From Saccharothrix obliqua (GTDB lineage: Bacteria; Actinomycetota; Actinomycetes; Mycobacteriales; Pseudonocardiaceae): DNA of 64,000 bases. The stretch spans positions 1 through 64,000 of the forward strand of contig NZ_JAHXGQ010000012.1 in NCBI RefSeq assembly GCF_019375475.1, written 5' to 3'. This document shows, piece by piece, positions 56,388-64,000 of the stretch; positions within the stretch are counted from its first letter, which is position 1; each line of letters opens with the position of its first letter. Both the position numbers and the translations under genes were made by a program. The notes below the pieces were generated by a model, which was not told where the DNA came from, did not search any database, and worked only from the letters and a program-made list of their open reading frames with translations.

Positions 56388-57448
56388 TGACCCCGGTGTC
56401 CGAACCGGCGGCCCTGCAAGCGGTGGCGGTGACCGCCGGGTACCCGCGTCGCCGCCGCCACCCGGCCGTCAGCGTGCTGGAGGACGTGCACCTCGCGGCC
56501 CGGCCCGGCGAGCTGATCACGTTGATCGGCCCCAACGGCGCGGGCAAGTCGACCCTGCTGCGCACCCTCGTCGGGGCCCAGCCCCCGCTGGCCGGTCACG
56601 TCCTGCTCGACGGCCGGGACCTCGCGACCCTGTCGGCCCGCGAGCGCGCCCGGCGGCTGGCGGTCGTGCTGACCGAACCGGTCGACGTCGGGCAGATGAG
56701 CGTGGAGGCGGTGGTGGCGCTGGGCCGGATGCCCTACCGCTCCTGGATCGGCCGGGGCACCGGCGACGACCGGCTCGCGGTGGACCGGGCCCTGGTCGAC
56801 GCGGGTGTCGACGAGTTGCGCCACCGACCGCTGACCGACCTGTCCGACGGCGAGCGGCAACGCGTGATGGTGGCTCGCGCCCTGGCGCAGGAACCGGCGG
56901 TCCTCGTGCTGGACGAGCCCACCGCGTTCCTCGACGTCGCCCGCCGCATCGAGCTGGCCGCGATGCTGTCCCGGCTCACCGCCGCCACCGGCGCGGCGAT
57001 CGTCCTGTCCACGCACGACCTGGGTTTCGCGCTGCGCCGCTCCGACCAGGTGTGGTTGGTGGGCGGCGACGGCTCGGTGACGGCCGGCGCGCCCGAAGAC
57101 CTCGCGCACGGGGAAGCGATCGCCCGCACCTTCGCCGGGGAGAACATGTCCTTCGACGACGCGGCCGCCACGATCGTCGTCGCCGACGACACCGCGCCGG
57201 GCGCGACCGTCCAGGTGGTCGGTGACGGCCGGGCACGCCAGTGGGCCGAGCACGCCGTGCGCCGCGCGGGCTGGACGCCCGTCGCCGGCGAGTGCGGTCG
57301 CGTCCTGCGCGTCGAACCGGGCACGCCGTGCCGTTGGCGGGTCGAGGGAACGCGCGTGCCGCACGCGGCGGGCATCAGCTTCGACAGCCTCGTCACCCAC
57401 CTGCGCGGTCAAGTCGCACCGCGCCCCGAGGACTCGCGAACCGCATGA
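56387..57448 (+). CDS. FecE-type ABC ATPase with C-terminal extension
   Basis: A 353-residue ATPase with Walker A LIGPNGAGKSTLL, signature LTDLSDGERQRVMVA (SDGE instead of SGGQ), Walker B VLVLDEPTAFLDVARR and H-loop VLSTHDLGFAL. After residue 250 it carries an extra 100-residue domain (ATVQVVGDGRARQWAEHAVR) not found in FepC/BtuD, resembling the tail seen on some FecE-type ATPases. The start overlaps the permease stop (TGATG type). Confidence 0.9.
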   Translation: MTPVSEPAALQAVAVTAGYPRRRRHPAVSVLEDVHLAARPGELITLIGPNGAGKSTLLRTLVGAQPPLAGHVLLDGRDLATLSARERARRLAVVLTEPVDVGQMSVEAVVALGRMPYRSWIGRGTGDDRLAVDRALVDAGVDELRHRPLTDLSDGERQRVMVARALAQEPAVLVLDEPTAFLDVARRIELAAMLSRLTAATGAAIVLSTHDLGFALRRSDQVWLVGGDGSVTAGAPEDLAHGEAIARTFAGENMSFDDAAATIVVADDTAPGATVQVVGDGRARQWAEHAVRRAGWTPVAGECGRVLRVEPGTPCRWRVEGTRVPHAAGISFDSLVTHLRGQVAPRPEDSRTA

Positions 57449-57471
57449 CCGGAGTCAAGGAGAGCACCACC

Positions 57472-58671
57472 GTGAGAAGACTTGTCGCCTCGGCCGTCGC
57501 GCTGCTCCTCGCCGCCACCGGGTGCGGCGCCGCCGGTCCGGGCGACCGGGCCGACGCCGCGGGCTGCGTCACCGACTACGCCGAAGGCCGCGACTACTTC
57601 CCGGACAAGAGCACGGTCGTGGAGTCGGAGTTGTGGGACATCAGCTACCACAACTCGTACAAGACGATCACGTTGGCGGACACCGAGAACGTCGGCGGCC
57701 CCGACCTGAAGTACGTGCTCTACCAGTGCGGCACACCCCAACCCGAGGCCACCGGGGACCTGGCGGGGGCGTTGTTCGTCCAGGTGCCGGTGACCAACGT
57801 CGCGGTCACCTCGTTCAACGCCCTGGCGATGGTCGACCGGCTGGGCAAGAACAACACCATCACGGGCCTGAGCGGGCAACTGCTGGGCAATGCCGCCAAG
57901 GACAAGTGGTACGCCGGGGTGGTCGAGGCCGCCGGGAAGCCGGTGTCGATCGGCGAGTACACCGAGCTGGACAAGGAAGCCGTCCTGGGCTTGAAGAACC
58001 AGGTCGTCCTCATGTCAGGGTTCGGGAAGGGTTTCGACGACATCAGCACCGCCCGTGCCGCCGGGATGCCCGGCGTGAGCGTGTCCAACCGCCTGGAGCG
58101 CCACGCCCTGGCCTCCGCCGAGTGGATCAAAATGGTGGCGGCCTTCTACAACGAGGAAGCCGCCGCGAACGCCGAGTTCGACGGCATCAAGGCCAAGTAC
58201 GACGAGGTGGTCTCCACCGTCTCCGGCAAGATCGCCGACCGCAAGGCGGGTTACCTCTGCGTCGCCGCCGAACGCGGGTGCGAGTTCTTCCACGGCCACG
58301 GCGCGGAAACCCTCGTCGGCCGCCTGCTGACGCAACTGGGCGTGGGCAACGTCTTCGCACCCGACAACCCCGGCCCCAACGGTCAGCCCTACGACTTCGA
58401 GAAGGCCGTGGGCACCGCGGCCGACGCCGACTTCTTCATCGTCTACGACCCCATGGCGATGACCCGGGCCACCCTGGACGGCGATCCGCGCACGAAGCAG
58501 TTCAAACCCTTCCGGGACAACAACTTCATCGCCGGTGTCGACGAGAACTTCGAGGAGTGCCGCGCGAAGTCCTACGTGGACGTCGACGTGCTCGTCCGCG
58601 ATTTCGCCATCGGCCTCGCGCCCGACCTGTTCCCCCGCGCCCGGGGCACCTGCTTCGTCCGCGCCTCCTGA
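57472..58671 (+). CDS. Iron-chelate ABC transporter substrate-binding lipoprotein
   Basis: A 399-residue extracellular binding protein. RRLVASAVALLLAATGCGAA is a lipoprotein signal with the lipobox cysteine at about residue 19. The mature part has the two-lobed type III fold linked by a long helix, with VAVTSFNALAMVDRLGK and IVYDPMAM-type strands and FRDNNFIAGVDENFEECRAK near the end. Extra cysteines (VLYQCG, YLCVAAERGCEF, EECRAK, GTCFV) suggest disulphides. The GTG at 57472 is preferred (AAGGAG 8 bases upstream); an ATG at 57445 overlaps the ATPase stop. It binds the ferric or other metal chelate for import. Confidence 0.85.
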   Translation: MRRLVASAVALLLAATGCGAAGPGDRADAAGCVTDYAEGRDYFPDKSTVVESELWDISYHNSYKTITLADTENVGGPDLKYVLYQCGTPQPEATGDLAGALFVQVPVTNVAVTSFNALAMVDRLGKNNTITGLSGQLLGNAAKDKWYAGVVEAAGKPVSIGEYTELDKEAVLGLKNQVVLMSGFGKGFDDISTARAAGMPGVSVSNRLERHALASAEWIKMVAAFYNEEAAANAEFDGIKAKYDEVVSTVSGKIADRKAGYLCVAAERGCEFFHGHGAETLVGRLLTQLGVGNVFAPDNPGPNGQPYDFEKAVGTAADADFFIVYDPMAMTRATLDGDPRTKQFKPFRDNNFIAGVDENFEECRAKSYVDVDVLVRDFAIGLAPDLFPRARGTCFVRAS

Positions 58672-58675
58672 CCGG

Positions 58676-59413
58676 TCAGGCCCGCGTGCCCCGGACGATC
58701 AGGCGACGGGCGTGGTTGTCGTAGGGGGTGGCGTCGAAGTCGCCGAAGCACTCCACCCCCGTGAACCCGGCCGCCTCGAACAGGCCGCGCAGCTCGGCGG
58801 CGCTGTAGAGGGTGGAGTGCAGCGACGTGCGCCGCACCTCGTCGCCGCGGACCCACGTCCAGTCGCTGCGCAGCCGCGTCCAGTCGTCCAGGACGGTGTC
58901 GCGCATGTAGACCGTGCCGCCGTCGACGTCCACCGCCTGCGGGCGGCCGACCCAGCCGGCGAAGACCTCCTTGCCCAGCACGTCGACCAGCAGCCGGCCA
59001 CCCGGTGCGAGACTGGCGTGCGCGTTGCGCAGCACGGCCAGGTTCTCGCCGGGATCGGTGAAGTAGCCGAACGACGTGTACATGTTGACGACCAGGTCGT
59101 ACGCGCCGGGCTCGACGTGCGCACGCATGTCGGCCTGTACCAGCCGGGCCTCGACCCCGGCCCGTTCGCACGCCGCACGTGCCCGCGCGAGCATCGCCTC
59201 GCTGAGGTCGACCCCGGTGACCACCGCGCCGTGGCGGGCCAAGGGCACGACGTGGGTGCCGGGTCCGCACGCCAGGTCCAGCACCCGGTCCCCGGCGGAG
59301 ACCTTCAACAACGGCGATTCGGCCACCAGGCGTTCCGCCTCCGCCCAGCGGCGGGGCGGGAACATCACGTCGGCGAACCCGACCCACAGGTCGTCGTCCT
59401 CGTACCAGCCCAT
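58676..59413 (-). CDS. Class I SAM-dependent methyltransferase
   Basis: A 245-residue methyltransferase with RVLDLACGPGTHVVPLARHG (motif I near residue 45), VTGVDLSEAMLARARAACER, ADMRAHVEPGAYDLVVNMYT and HASLAPGGRLLVDVLGKEVF. It resembles cyclopropane-synthase/ubiE-like small-molecule methyltransferases. The ATG at 59413 follows GGAG. It is convergent with the binding-protein gene (four bases apart) and divergent from the P450 gene. Membership in the metallophore locus is possible but not certain. Confidence 0.85.
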   Translation of the reverse strand: MGWYEDDDLWVGFADVMFPPRRWAEAERLVAESPLLKVSAGDRVLDLACGPGTHVVPLARHGAVVTGVDLSEAMLARARAACERAGVEARLVQADMRAHVEPGAYDLVVNMYTSFGYFTDPGENLAVLRNAHASLAPGGRLLVDVLGKEVFAGWVGRPQAVDVDGGTVYMRDTVLDDWTRLRSDWTWVRGDEVRRTSLHSTLYSAAELRGLFEAAGFTGVECFGDFDATPYDNHARRLIVRGTRA

Positions 59414-59455
59414 GCCGCTCCAGTCCTCGTGCGGTGCTCGCGTCCTACGAGTCGT

Positions 59456-59484
59456 CGGCGGACGTCCGCCGGTTCCCGGGGAAC
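59456..59484. promoter_or_regulatory. Two adjacent palindromes between methyltransferase and P450 genes
   Basis: CGGCGGACGTCCGCCG (59456-59471) is a perfect 16-base palindrome and is followed at once by GTTCCC-G-GGGAAC (59472-59484). The pair lies 43 bases from the methyltransferase start and 56 from the P450 start. Confidence 0.45.
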
Positions 59485-59539
59485 TCGCGGCCACCGCACG
59501 ACGACTACTGGTGGCGACACCGGCGATTGGGGACACCGA

Positions 59540-60730
59540 ATGCGGACAACCCGCGCGTACCCGTTCCGCGAACCGACCGCGTTGGCGCTGGAACCCGAGT
59601 ACGCCCACCTGCGGGACCACGAACCGCTCAGCCGGATTTCCCTGCCCTACGGCGGTGAAGCCTGGCTGGCGGTGCGGCACGAGGACGTCCGCGCGGTGCT
59701 CGGCGACCCGCGGTTCAGCCGTGCCGCGCTGCTGAACCGCGACGTGCCGCGTGCTTCGCCGCGCAGGCACACCGATCCCACCCTGCACACCGTGGACCCG
59801 CCCGAGCACACCCGGCTGCGCCGCCTGGTCGCCGCCGCGTTCAGCCCCCGCCAGGTCGACCGCCTGACCGAGCACGCCCGGCACGTCACCCACGACCTGC
59901 TCGACCGCGTGGCGGAACAGGGTCCGCCCGCCGACCTGATCAGCGGTCTGGCGATCCCGCTGCCGGTGGCGGTCATCTGCCAGATGCTCGGCGTGCCGAT
60001 CGCCGACCGCGAGCGGTTCGCCGCCTGGATCGACGTCGCCCTGGCCACCACCGCCTTCTCGAGCGAGGAGATCCACGCCGCGTTCGCCGCGCTCAAGGAC
60101 TACCTGACCGACCTGGTCGCCGCCCGTCGCCGGGAACCCGGTGACGACCTGCTGGACGCGCTCGTCCAGGCGCGGGACCAGGACGACCGGCTGAGCGAGG
60201 CCGAGCTGGTCGGGCTCGGCGTGACCCTGCTGTACGCCGGGTTGGAGACGACCACCAGCGAACTCGGCAACGCCGTCTACACCCTGCTGACCCACCCCGG
60301 CCAACTCGCCGCCCTGCGTGCCGAACCCGGGCTGGTCGACCGGGCGGTGGACGAGCTGCTGCGCTTCAACCCCCTGGTGACGTCGGCCGGTTTCACCCGC
60401 ATCGCGCTGGAGGACGTGGAACTGGGCGGAGTCCTGATCCGCGCGGGCGACGCGGTGATGGTGCAGCTCGACGCCGCCAACCGCGACCACCGCGTCTTCG
60501 AGCGCCCGGACGAACTCGACCTCACCCGCAAACCCAACCCGCACTTGGCTTTCGGCTACGGCCTGCACTACTGCGTCGCCGCGCAACTGGCGAAGGCCGA
60601 GCTGCGCGTGGCGCTGGGCACCCTCCTGCGCCGCTTCCCGACCCTGCGGCTCGCGGTGGGGGAGGAGGAGCTGCCCTGGCGGCGTGGCCGGATGGCACGT
60701 GGCCTGGACCGGCTGCCCGTCACCTGGTGA
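59540..60730 (+). CDS. Cytochrome P450
   Basis: A 396-residue bacterial class I P450: I-helix LLYAGLETTTSELG (acid-alcohol pair ET), K-helix VDELLRF (ExxR), and haem loop LAFGYGLHYCVAAQLAKAEL, where the Gly usually two residues after the Cys ligand is Ala. TLHTVDPPEHTRLRRLVAAA is the C-helix HTRLRR. It hydroxylates or epoxidises a small molecule; electron partners are not nearby. The ATG at 59540 is divergent from the methyltransferase gene. Confidence 0.9.
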   Translation: MRTTRAYPFREPTALALEPEYAHLRDHEPLSRISLPYGGEAWLAVRHEDVRAVLGDPRFSRAALLNRDVPRASPRRHTDPTLHTVDPPEHTRLRRLVAAAFSPRQVDRLTEHARHVTHDLLDRVAEQGPPADLISGLAIPLPVAVICQMLGVPIADRERFAAWIDVALATTAFSSEEIHAAFAALKDYLTDLVAARRREPGDDLLDALVQARDQDDRLSEAELVGLGVTLLYAGLETTTSELGNAVYTLLTHPGQLAALRAEPGLVDRAVDELLRFNPLVTSAGFTRIALEDVELGGVLIRAGDAVMVQLDAANRDHRVFERPDELDLTRKPNPHLAFGYGLHYCVAAQLAKAELRVALGTLLRRFPTLRLAVGEEELPWRRGRMARGLDRLPVTW

Positions 60731-60734
60731 ACTG

Positions 60735-61622
60735 TCAAGCCTCGCCGCTGCCGCGCACCTCGGGCGGCTGTTCCAGGTTCTGCTGTCGCTTGCGCTGCTC
60801 GGACTTCAGGCGGTGGACTTCCTCGACGAAGTCCTCCAGCGCCTGTTCCTCGTTGCTCGCGCGCTTGTAGCGCCCGACACCGACCTCGAACGCCTCCCAT
60901 TCCTGTTCGATGGCGTCGGCGGTCTGCTGGAGGTAGAAGCTGCGTTCCTTGTACTTGTAGTACCCCATGAACCCGCTCGCGAGGCCGACGGCAACGGAGA
61001 TGCCGAACGTGACCCAGCGCAGGGCCTGGAGTTCGGCCGCGATCGCCGACGAACCGGTCGCGCCGAGCGCGCCCACGATGAGGACGCCCTGCATGAGGTT
61101 GTTGACGTGGCGGTACTTCCGGCTCTCCCCGCGCAGCTTCTCAATCTCCGCGTAGGCGTCCTCCTTGTAGATCAACCGCCTGGTCGTCGCGTCGTACAAC
61201 CCGTGCGCGACCTTGAGCTTGCGCAGGTCCTGCTGCCGGGCGAGGGCGAGTTCGAGTTCCGACTCGGTGCGCCTGCGCGCGGGGCCGTCCGTGACCGACT
61301 CGACCGGCCCACCCGGGTTCCGGCCCAGGTGGATCGCCACACCCACGAAGAACACGACCACCGGCGCGCAGATGATGTAGACGGGCCGTAGCTGGTCCCG
61401 GGTGAACCACGGCAGCCAGTACAACACGTACAGCACGAACAACATGAGTGGACCGAGGGCGATCGACCAGCGCGCGGTCAACCTCCGGCGGCGCGCGATC
61501 CGGACCGCGCTCTCCAACTCCCGCAACGTGTGGTTGATCCTGAGCAGTTCCTCGTTGGCGGCGATGCTCTGGTCGCGTCGCCGCTGCCCCTCCTGGCCCG
61601 TGGGCGTGTTGCGCTCGGCCAC
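60735..61622 (-). CDS. DUF4231/SLATT-like membrane protein
   Basis: A 295-residue protein with four hydrophobic segments in two pairs: SIALGPLMLFVLYVLYWLPW with VYIICAPVVVFFVGVAIHLG, and LMQGVLIVGALGATGSSAIA with WVTFGISVAVGLASGFMGYY. After the last one comes YKYKERSFYLQQTADAIEQE, then a charged helix (NEEQALEDFVEEVHRLKSEQ), matching DUF4231/SLATT domains as recalled. SLATT proteins are predicted pore-forming effectors in nucleotide-signalling conflict systems. N-terminal residues 10-45 form a coiled coil. It lies six bases downstream of the SepF-like gene, so the two form an operon. Confidence 0.65.
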   Translation of the reverse strand: MAERNTPTGQEGQRRRDQSIAANEELLRINHTLRELESAVRIARRRRLTARWSIALGPLMLFVLYVLYWLPWFTRDQLRPVYIICAPVVVFFVGVAIHLGRNPGGPVESVTDGPARRRTESELELALARQQDLRKLKVAHGLYDATTRRLIYKEDAYAEIEKLRGESRKYRHVNNLMQGVLIVGALGATGSSAIAAELQALRWVTFGISVAVGLASGFMGYYKYKERSFYLQQTADAIEQEWEAFEVGVGRYKRASNEEQALEDFVEEVHRLKSEQRKRQQNLEQPPEVRGSGEA

Positions 61623-61628
61623 GCGGTG

Positions 61629-62090
61629 TCACCTCGACCGTTCGGGCGTCAGCAGGACGACGGTGCCGGAGATCTGGAAGAACGTGCCGCCGCCGCCCAG
61701 CGTGAACCCGCCGCAGAACTCCACGAGCCGGGTCGCGGCGGTCTCGTCCAGCGCGGAGAGGTCGATGATCACCACGTGGCCCGCGCGCAGGTGCTCGACC
61801 ACGTGCCACTCCGCGTCCCGGTGGTCGGTCGGCGTCAGCCGGACCGTTTCGCCCAGGTGCACGGTGGCGTCGGGAGGTGGCCCGCCGCCGCGGCCGGTCA
61901 GCGCCTCGACCTCGGCGATCGCGGTGCCGACGGAGTCACCCGCGTGCTGGGCCACCGGCCGCGGCGGCGGTGGCGCGGGTCGTGCGGCGCGGGGCGCGGT
62001 CACGCGGACCACGATGATCACGGCGACCAGGACCGACAGCGGCCAGACCAGTGCTTCGACGAAGCGGAGCGCGAGGTCGAGAGGCGTCAC
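61629..62090 (-). CDS. Membrane-anchored SepF-domain protein
   Basis: A 153-residue protein with one N-terminal transmembrane segment (WPLSVLVAVIIVVRV), a Pro-rich linker and a C-terminal SepF-like domain: HVVIIDLSALDETAATRLVE, then FCGGFTLGGGGTFFQISGTV and VLLTP. In SepF, which tethers FtsZ to the membrane, the same order reads VIVNLxxLD, RxVDFxxG and FLLTP. Unlike canonical SepF, the membrane-binding amphipathic helix is replaced by a real membrane anchor. The GTG at 62090 has no Shine-Dalgarno sequence; a TACCCT -10-like box ends 8 bases upstream, so it may be leaderless. Co-transcription with a SLATT-like gene is unusual. Confidence 0.7.
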   Translation of the reverse strand: MTPLDLALRFVEALVWPLSVLVAVIIVVRVTAPRAARPAPPPPRPVAQHAGDSVGTAIAEVEALTGRGGGPPPDATVHLGETVRLTPTDHRDAEWHVVEHLRAGHVVIIDLSALDETAATRLVEFCGGFTLGGGGTFFQISGTVVLLTPERSR

Positions 62091-62160
62091 GGCGCGTCAG
62101 GGTAGCCCACCCGGCGTACTTCTGTTGCACCGCAACGGTTATGCCGCCGAACGTGGCATC

Positions 62161-62188
62161 GCCGACCCGGGCTGCGGCCCGGGTCGGC
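62161..62188 (-). terminator. Strong terminator after the trypsin-like gene
   Basis: GCCGACCCGGGC (62161-62172) and GCCCGGGTCGGC (62177-62188) form a perfect 12-bp stem with a TGCG loop. It starts 7 bases after the protease stop codon on the minus strand. Confidence 0.9.
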
Positions 62189-62194
62189 TGACGC

Positions 62195-62971
62195 CTAGAG
62201 GGTCGCCTCCCACGCGGTGACCGCGCCACCGGTGACCTGGTCGATCCAGGCCCGGTAGCCGGGAACGCTGTTGTAGATGCCCGGACCGTCCAGGCAGTTG
62301 CGGCTGTTGTTGCCGGACCGGCTGGTCGCGCCGGTCAGTTCACCGTCCAGCACGGAAGGACCACCGGAGTCGCCGTAGCAGGCGCTGGTGCCGGGTGCGC
62401 CCTGGAAGCAGATCTCCTTGCCCCGCTTGAAGGAAGCGGTGCACCGGGAGTCCGCGACGGTGGTCGTGTCGACCTCGCGGAGCTGCGGCGACGCGCCGCC
62501 GCAGCCGGGTGTGCCGCACGTCTGCCCGTGCCCGATGAGCTTGTTCACGGTGCCGACGGCGGGCGTGTTCGCCGCGATCCTGATGGGCCGCGAGGTGGCC
62601 GCCCGCGACAACCTCACCACGGCGATGTCGTTCTCACCGAGGATCGCGCGGCTCGCGGTGACGAGTTCACCGCCGGAACCGGTGTTGAGCGACCCGATCC
62701 GCGCGGAGAAGTCACCCCCGGAGGAACCCTGGACGCAGTGCTTGGCGGTGACCAGCCATTGCGGAGCGATGAGCGACGCCCCGCAGAAGTGCCTGCCATT
62801 GCGTTGCAGCGACGCGAAGAACGAATAGGGGGTGGTGACCACCCGCCCCCCGATGATGTAAGGCTCGACCTGCGATCCCGCCTCCGCCTCGACCGCCGCC
62901 GCCGGGCCGGAGAGGAACGATCCGACAACCGCGACAACGGCAGCGATCAAGGAGACGCGCCGAATCCGCAT
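62195..62971 (-). CDS. Secreted trypsin-like serine protease (S1 family)
   Basis: A 258-residue S1 protease. The signal peptide is SLIAAVVAVVGSFLSGPAAA, followed by a short propeptide and IIGGRVVTTPYSF, the activation site. The triad is intact: LVTAKHCVQ (His), ENDIAVVRLS (Asp) and CYGDSGGPS (Ser). Cysteines are placed for three disulphides (CGAS-HCV, CFQG/CYGD and others). The residue six before the catalytic Ser lies in GTSACYG, not Asp, which argues against strict trypsin specificity. The ATG at 62971 follows AGGAGG. Confidence 0.9.
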   Translation of the reverse strand: MRIRRVSLIAAVVAVVGSFLSGPAAAVEAEAGSQVEPYIIGGRVVTTPYSFFASLQRNGRHFCGASLIAPQWLVTAKHCVQGSSGGDFSARIGSLNTGSGGELVTASRAILGENDIAVVRLSRAATSRPIRIAANTPAVGTVNKLIGHGQTCGTPGCGGASPQLREVDTTTVADSRCTASFKRGKEICFQGAPGTSACYGDSGGPSVLDGELTGATSRSGNNSRNCLDGPGIYNSVPGYRAWIDQVTGGAVTAWEATL

Positions 62972-63246
62972 GTATTTCGACCTCCTGCGAAACGAGGAAG
63001 TCCGGCAGCGGACGAACTTCACCGGTGTGGTACCGCTCAACCCGACCGTAGCGACCGCGATCCCGTCCGGTACCCCTGTTGGCACCAACGCCGTCCCCAC
63101 CGCGCGAGGTGCCCCGACGGCCGCCGCGCGCGAAGCGAAACAGGGGAGCGGCACGTGCTCCGGGGCACGCGGACGTCGATAGGGGCCTGCACACGTACAC
63201 CGCCGGACGTCGCCTGGCGAAGGGGGCGATTCCGCCGGTGTGGCGG
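62972..63246. other. Intergenic region, protease upstream side
   Basis: These 275 bases hold the protease promoter and the 3' side of the LuxR gene. A short hairpin-like CCGCC-GGTGT-GGCGG near 63233 could act as a weak terminator for the LuxR gene. Nothing else is recognised. Confidence 0.4.
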
Positions 63247-63933
63247 CTAGTGCAGGGAACAGGAGGCCGGCATGTCCCCCGGCGTGTAGAGGCCGTCCCG
63301 GATCGCTTTCACGACCGCACGGGTCCGGTTCGCGCAGTTGAGCTTCGCGAGGATGCTGGCCACCAACCGCTTGACGCCGTGCTCGGAAATGCCGAGCCGG
63401 CGGGCGATCTGCTTGTTGCTCAACCCCTCGACCATCAGGACCAGCACCTGGTGCTCCCGCGGCGTGACCTTCTTCGAACTCACGGCCCGCTCGCTCTCGG
63501 AGCTGTCCCGCACCTTGGCGAGCAGGTCGCGCGCCAGCCGCGCGGGCATCGGGACCTCGCCGGAGCCCAGGCGGCGCAACGCGTCGTCGAGGGTCCGGCC
63601 GTCCAGCTCCTGCACGTCGAGGAACCCGCTGCCGCCGATGGTGGCCGCGTCGAGGACGTGCCGCGGGTTGGAGCTGTCCATCAGCAGCAGCACCTTGCTG
63701 TCCTGGTCCGGCGGCGGCACGTACTCGGCCTCCGCGATCTCCCACAGCGCGAGGATGATCACCGGGGAGCGCGGGCTGGTCCGCACCGCGTCGAGCGCCG
63801 ACGCGTAGGAGCGGACTCTCCCCACCGCGTCCAACGAATGCAGTATCTGTTCCAGCCCGAACCGCTGTAAATCATTTCTCAGGCCGACCGCGACGTCGAC
63901 GAGCCCGATCTTGGGCTCCGAATTGTGATGCAT
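63247..63933 (-). CDS. LuxR family regulator with degenerate receiver
   Basis: A 228-residue protein with a C-terminal LuxR/NarL helix-turn-helix: SSKKVTPREHQVLVLMVEGL, then SNKQIARRLGISEHGVKRLV. The N-terminal 130 residues follow a receiver-like pattern (KIGLVDVAVGLRNDLQRF) but the phospho-acceptor region reads VIILALWEIAEAEY without the expected DxxxP strand, so it is probably phosphorylation-independent. The ATG at 63933 follows GGGGGGAG with an 8-base gap; an ATG at 63984 would add 17 residues. It may be an orphan regulator of the adjacent protease. Confidence 0.8.
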   Translation of the reverse strand: MHHNSEPKIGLVDVAVGLRNDLQRFGLEQILHSLDAVGRVRSYASALDAVRTSPRSPVIILALWEIAEAEYVPPPDQDSKVLLLMDSSNPRHVLDAATIGGSGFLDVQELDGRTLDDALRRLGSGEVPMPARLARDLLAKVRDSSESERAVSSKKVTPREHQVLVLMVEGLSNKQIARRLGISEHGVKRLVASILAKLNCANRTRAVVKAIRDGLYTPGDMPASCSLH

Positions 63934-64000
63934 TATCGCGTCTCCCCCCGGAACGTGCCGCAGGGCGTGCGGAGAGTGCGTCATCCCCTCGGCAGCCCCG

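Noticed and set aside
1..64000. tRNA or rRNA genes, complete insertion sequences, phage genes
   Set aside because: I looked for tRNA arms ending in CCA-type acceptors, transposase DDE motifs, integrases and rRNA-like stretches and found none. A covariance-model search could still show a missed small RNA.

Overview
The window is very G+C-rich, densely coded on both strands, with GTG starts, 4-bp GTGA/ATGA overlaps, a stand-alone LigD-type polymerase, SepF-like proteins, LAxTG sorting signals and a rifamycin monooxygenase behind a rifamycin-associated element. All this fits an actinomycete chromosome; gene content looks most like Pseudonocardiales (Saccharothrix/Actinosynnema/Lentzea-like), which is an inference from gene style only. 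No tRNA, rRNA, CRISPR array or complete insertion sequence was seen. The window opens inside a cysN-like gene and ends just upstream of a LuxR-type regulator.

Layout. 1-7.6 kb: end of cysN, a membrane-anchored cyclase-like/beta-propeller protein, a secreted M28 aminopeptidase, the LigD polymerase domain, and a divergent ROK/GntR regulator pair sharing a DasR-like operator. 7.6-15.3 kb: two tandem P-loop kinase-like genes, a GNAT enzyme, a second M28 aminopeptidase with duplicated stalk domains and a chitin-binding-type tail, OsmC, a luciferase-like oxidoreductase, an APH-type kinase and an MFS exporter. 15.6-20.9 kb: a large DUF11 surface protein with a sortase signal, an alpha/beta hydrolase and an M20 peptidase. 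21-27.5 kb: AraC regulators, SRPBCC proteins, an SRPBCC-SRPBCC-methyltransferase fusion, a FAD monooxygenase and a SnoaL protein. 27.5-36.2 kb: a two-gene HEAT/unknown operon facing a six-gene operon (AarF kinase, ketoreductase, two S33-like hydrolases of which the first has lost its serine, SDR, SnoaL). 36.2-38.8 kb: VOC-ArsR-DrrA-DrrB operon with tandem operators and an apparently leaderless promoter. 38.8-43.6 kb: methyltransferase plus SRPBCC, Rieske oxygenase, Rrf2 regulator and DHA2 exporter. 43.6-48.2 kb: ABC exporter with a coupled two-component system. 48.2-49.8 kb: rox. 49.8-60.7 kb: a probable metallophore locus. 60.7-62.1 kb: a DUF4231/SLATT-like membrane protein next to a membrane-anchored SepF-like protein. 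62.2-64 kb: a secreted trypsin-like protease and a LuxR regulator.

The region most likely to hold something undescribed is 49.8-58.7 kb. A FhuF-type ferric reductase, an ATP-grasp ligase and a cysteine-synthase-like PLP enzyme form one operon, divergent from an MFS exporter. A FecCD-type permease, ATPase and lipoprotein form a second operon, divergent from a methyltransferase. The 490-bp region between those last two holds four copies of a 29-bp dyad, three of them spaced exactly 38 bp apart. No NRPS or IucA-type synthetase is present, so a small amino-acid-derived chelator made by ligase plus beta-replacement chemistry is the working hypothesis.
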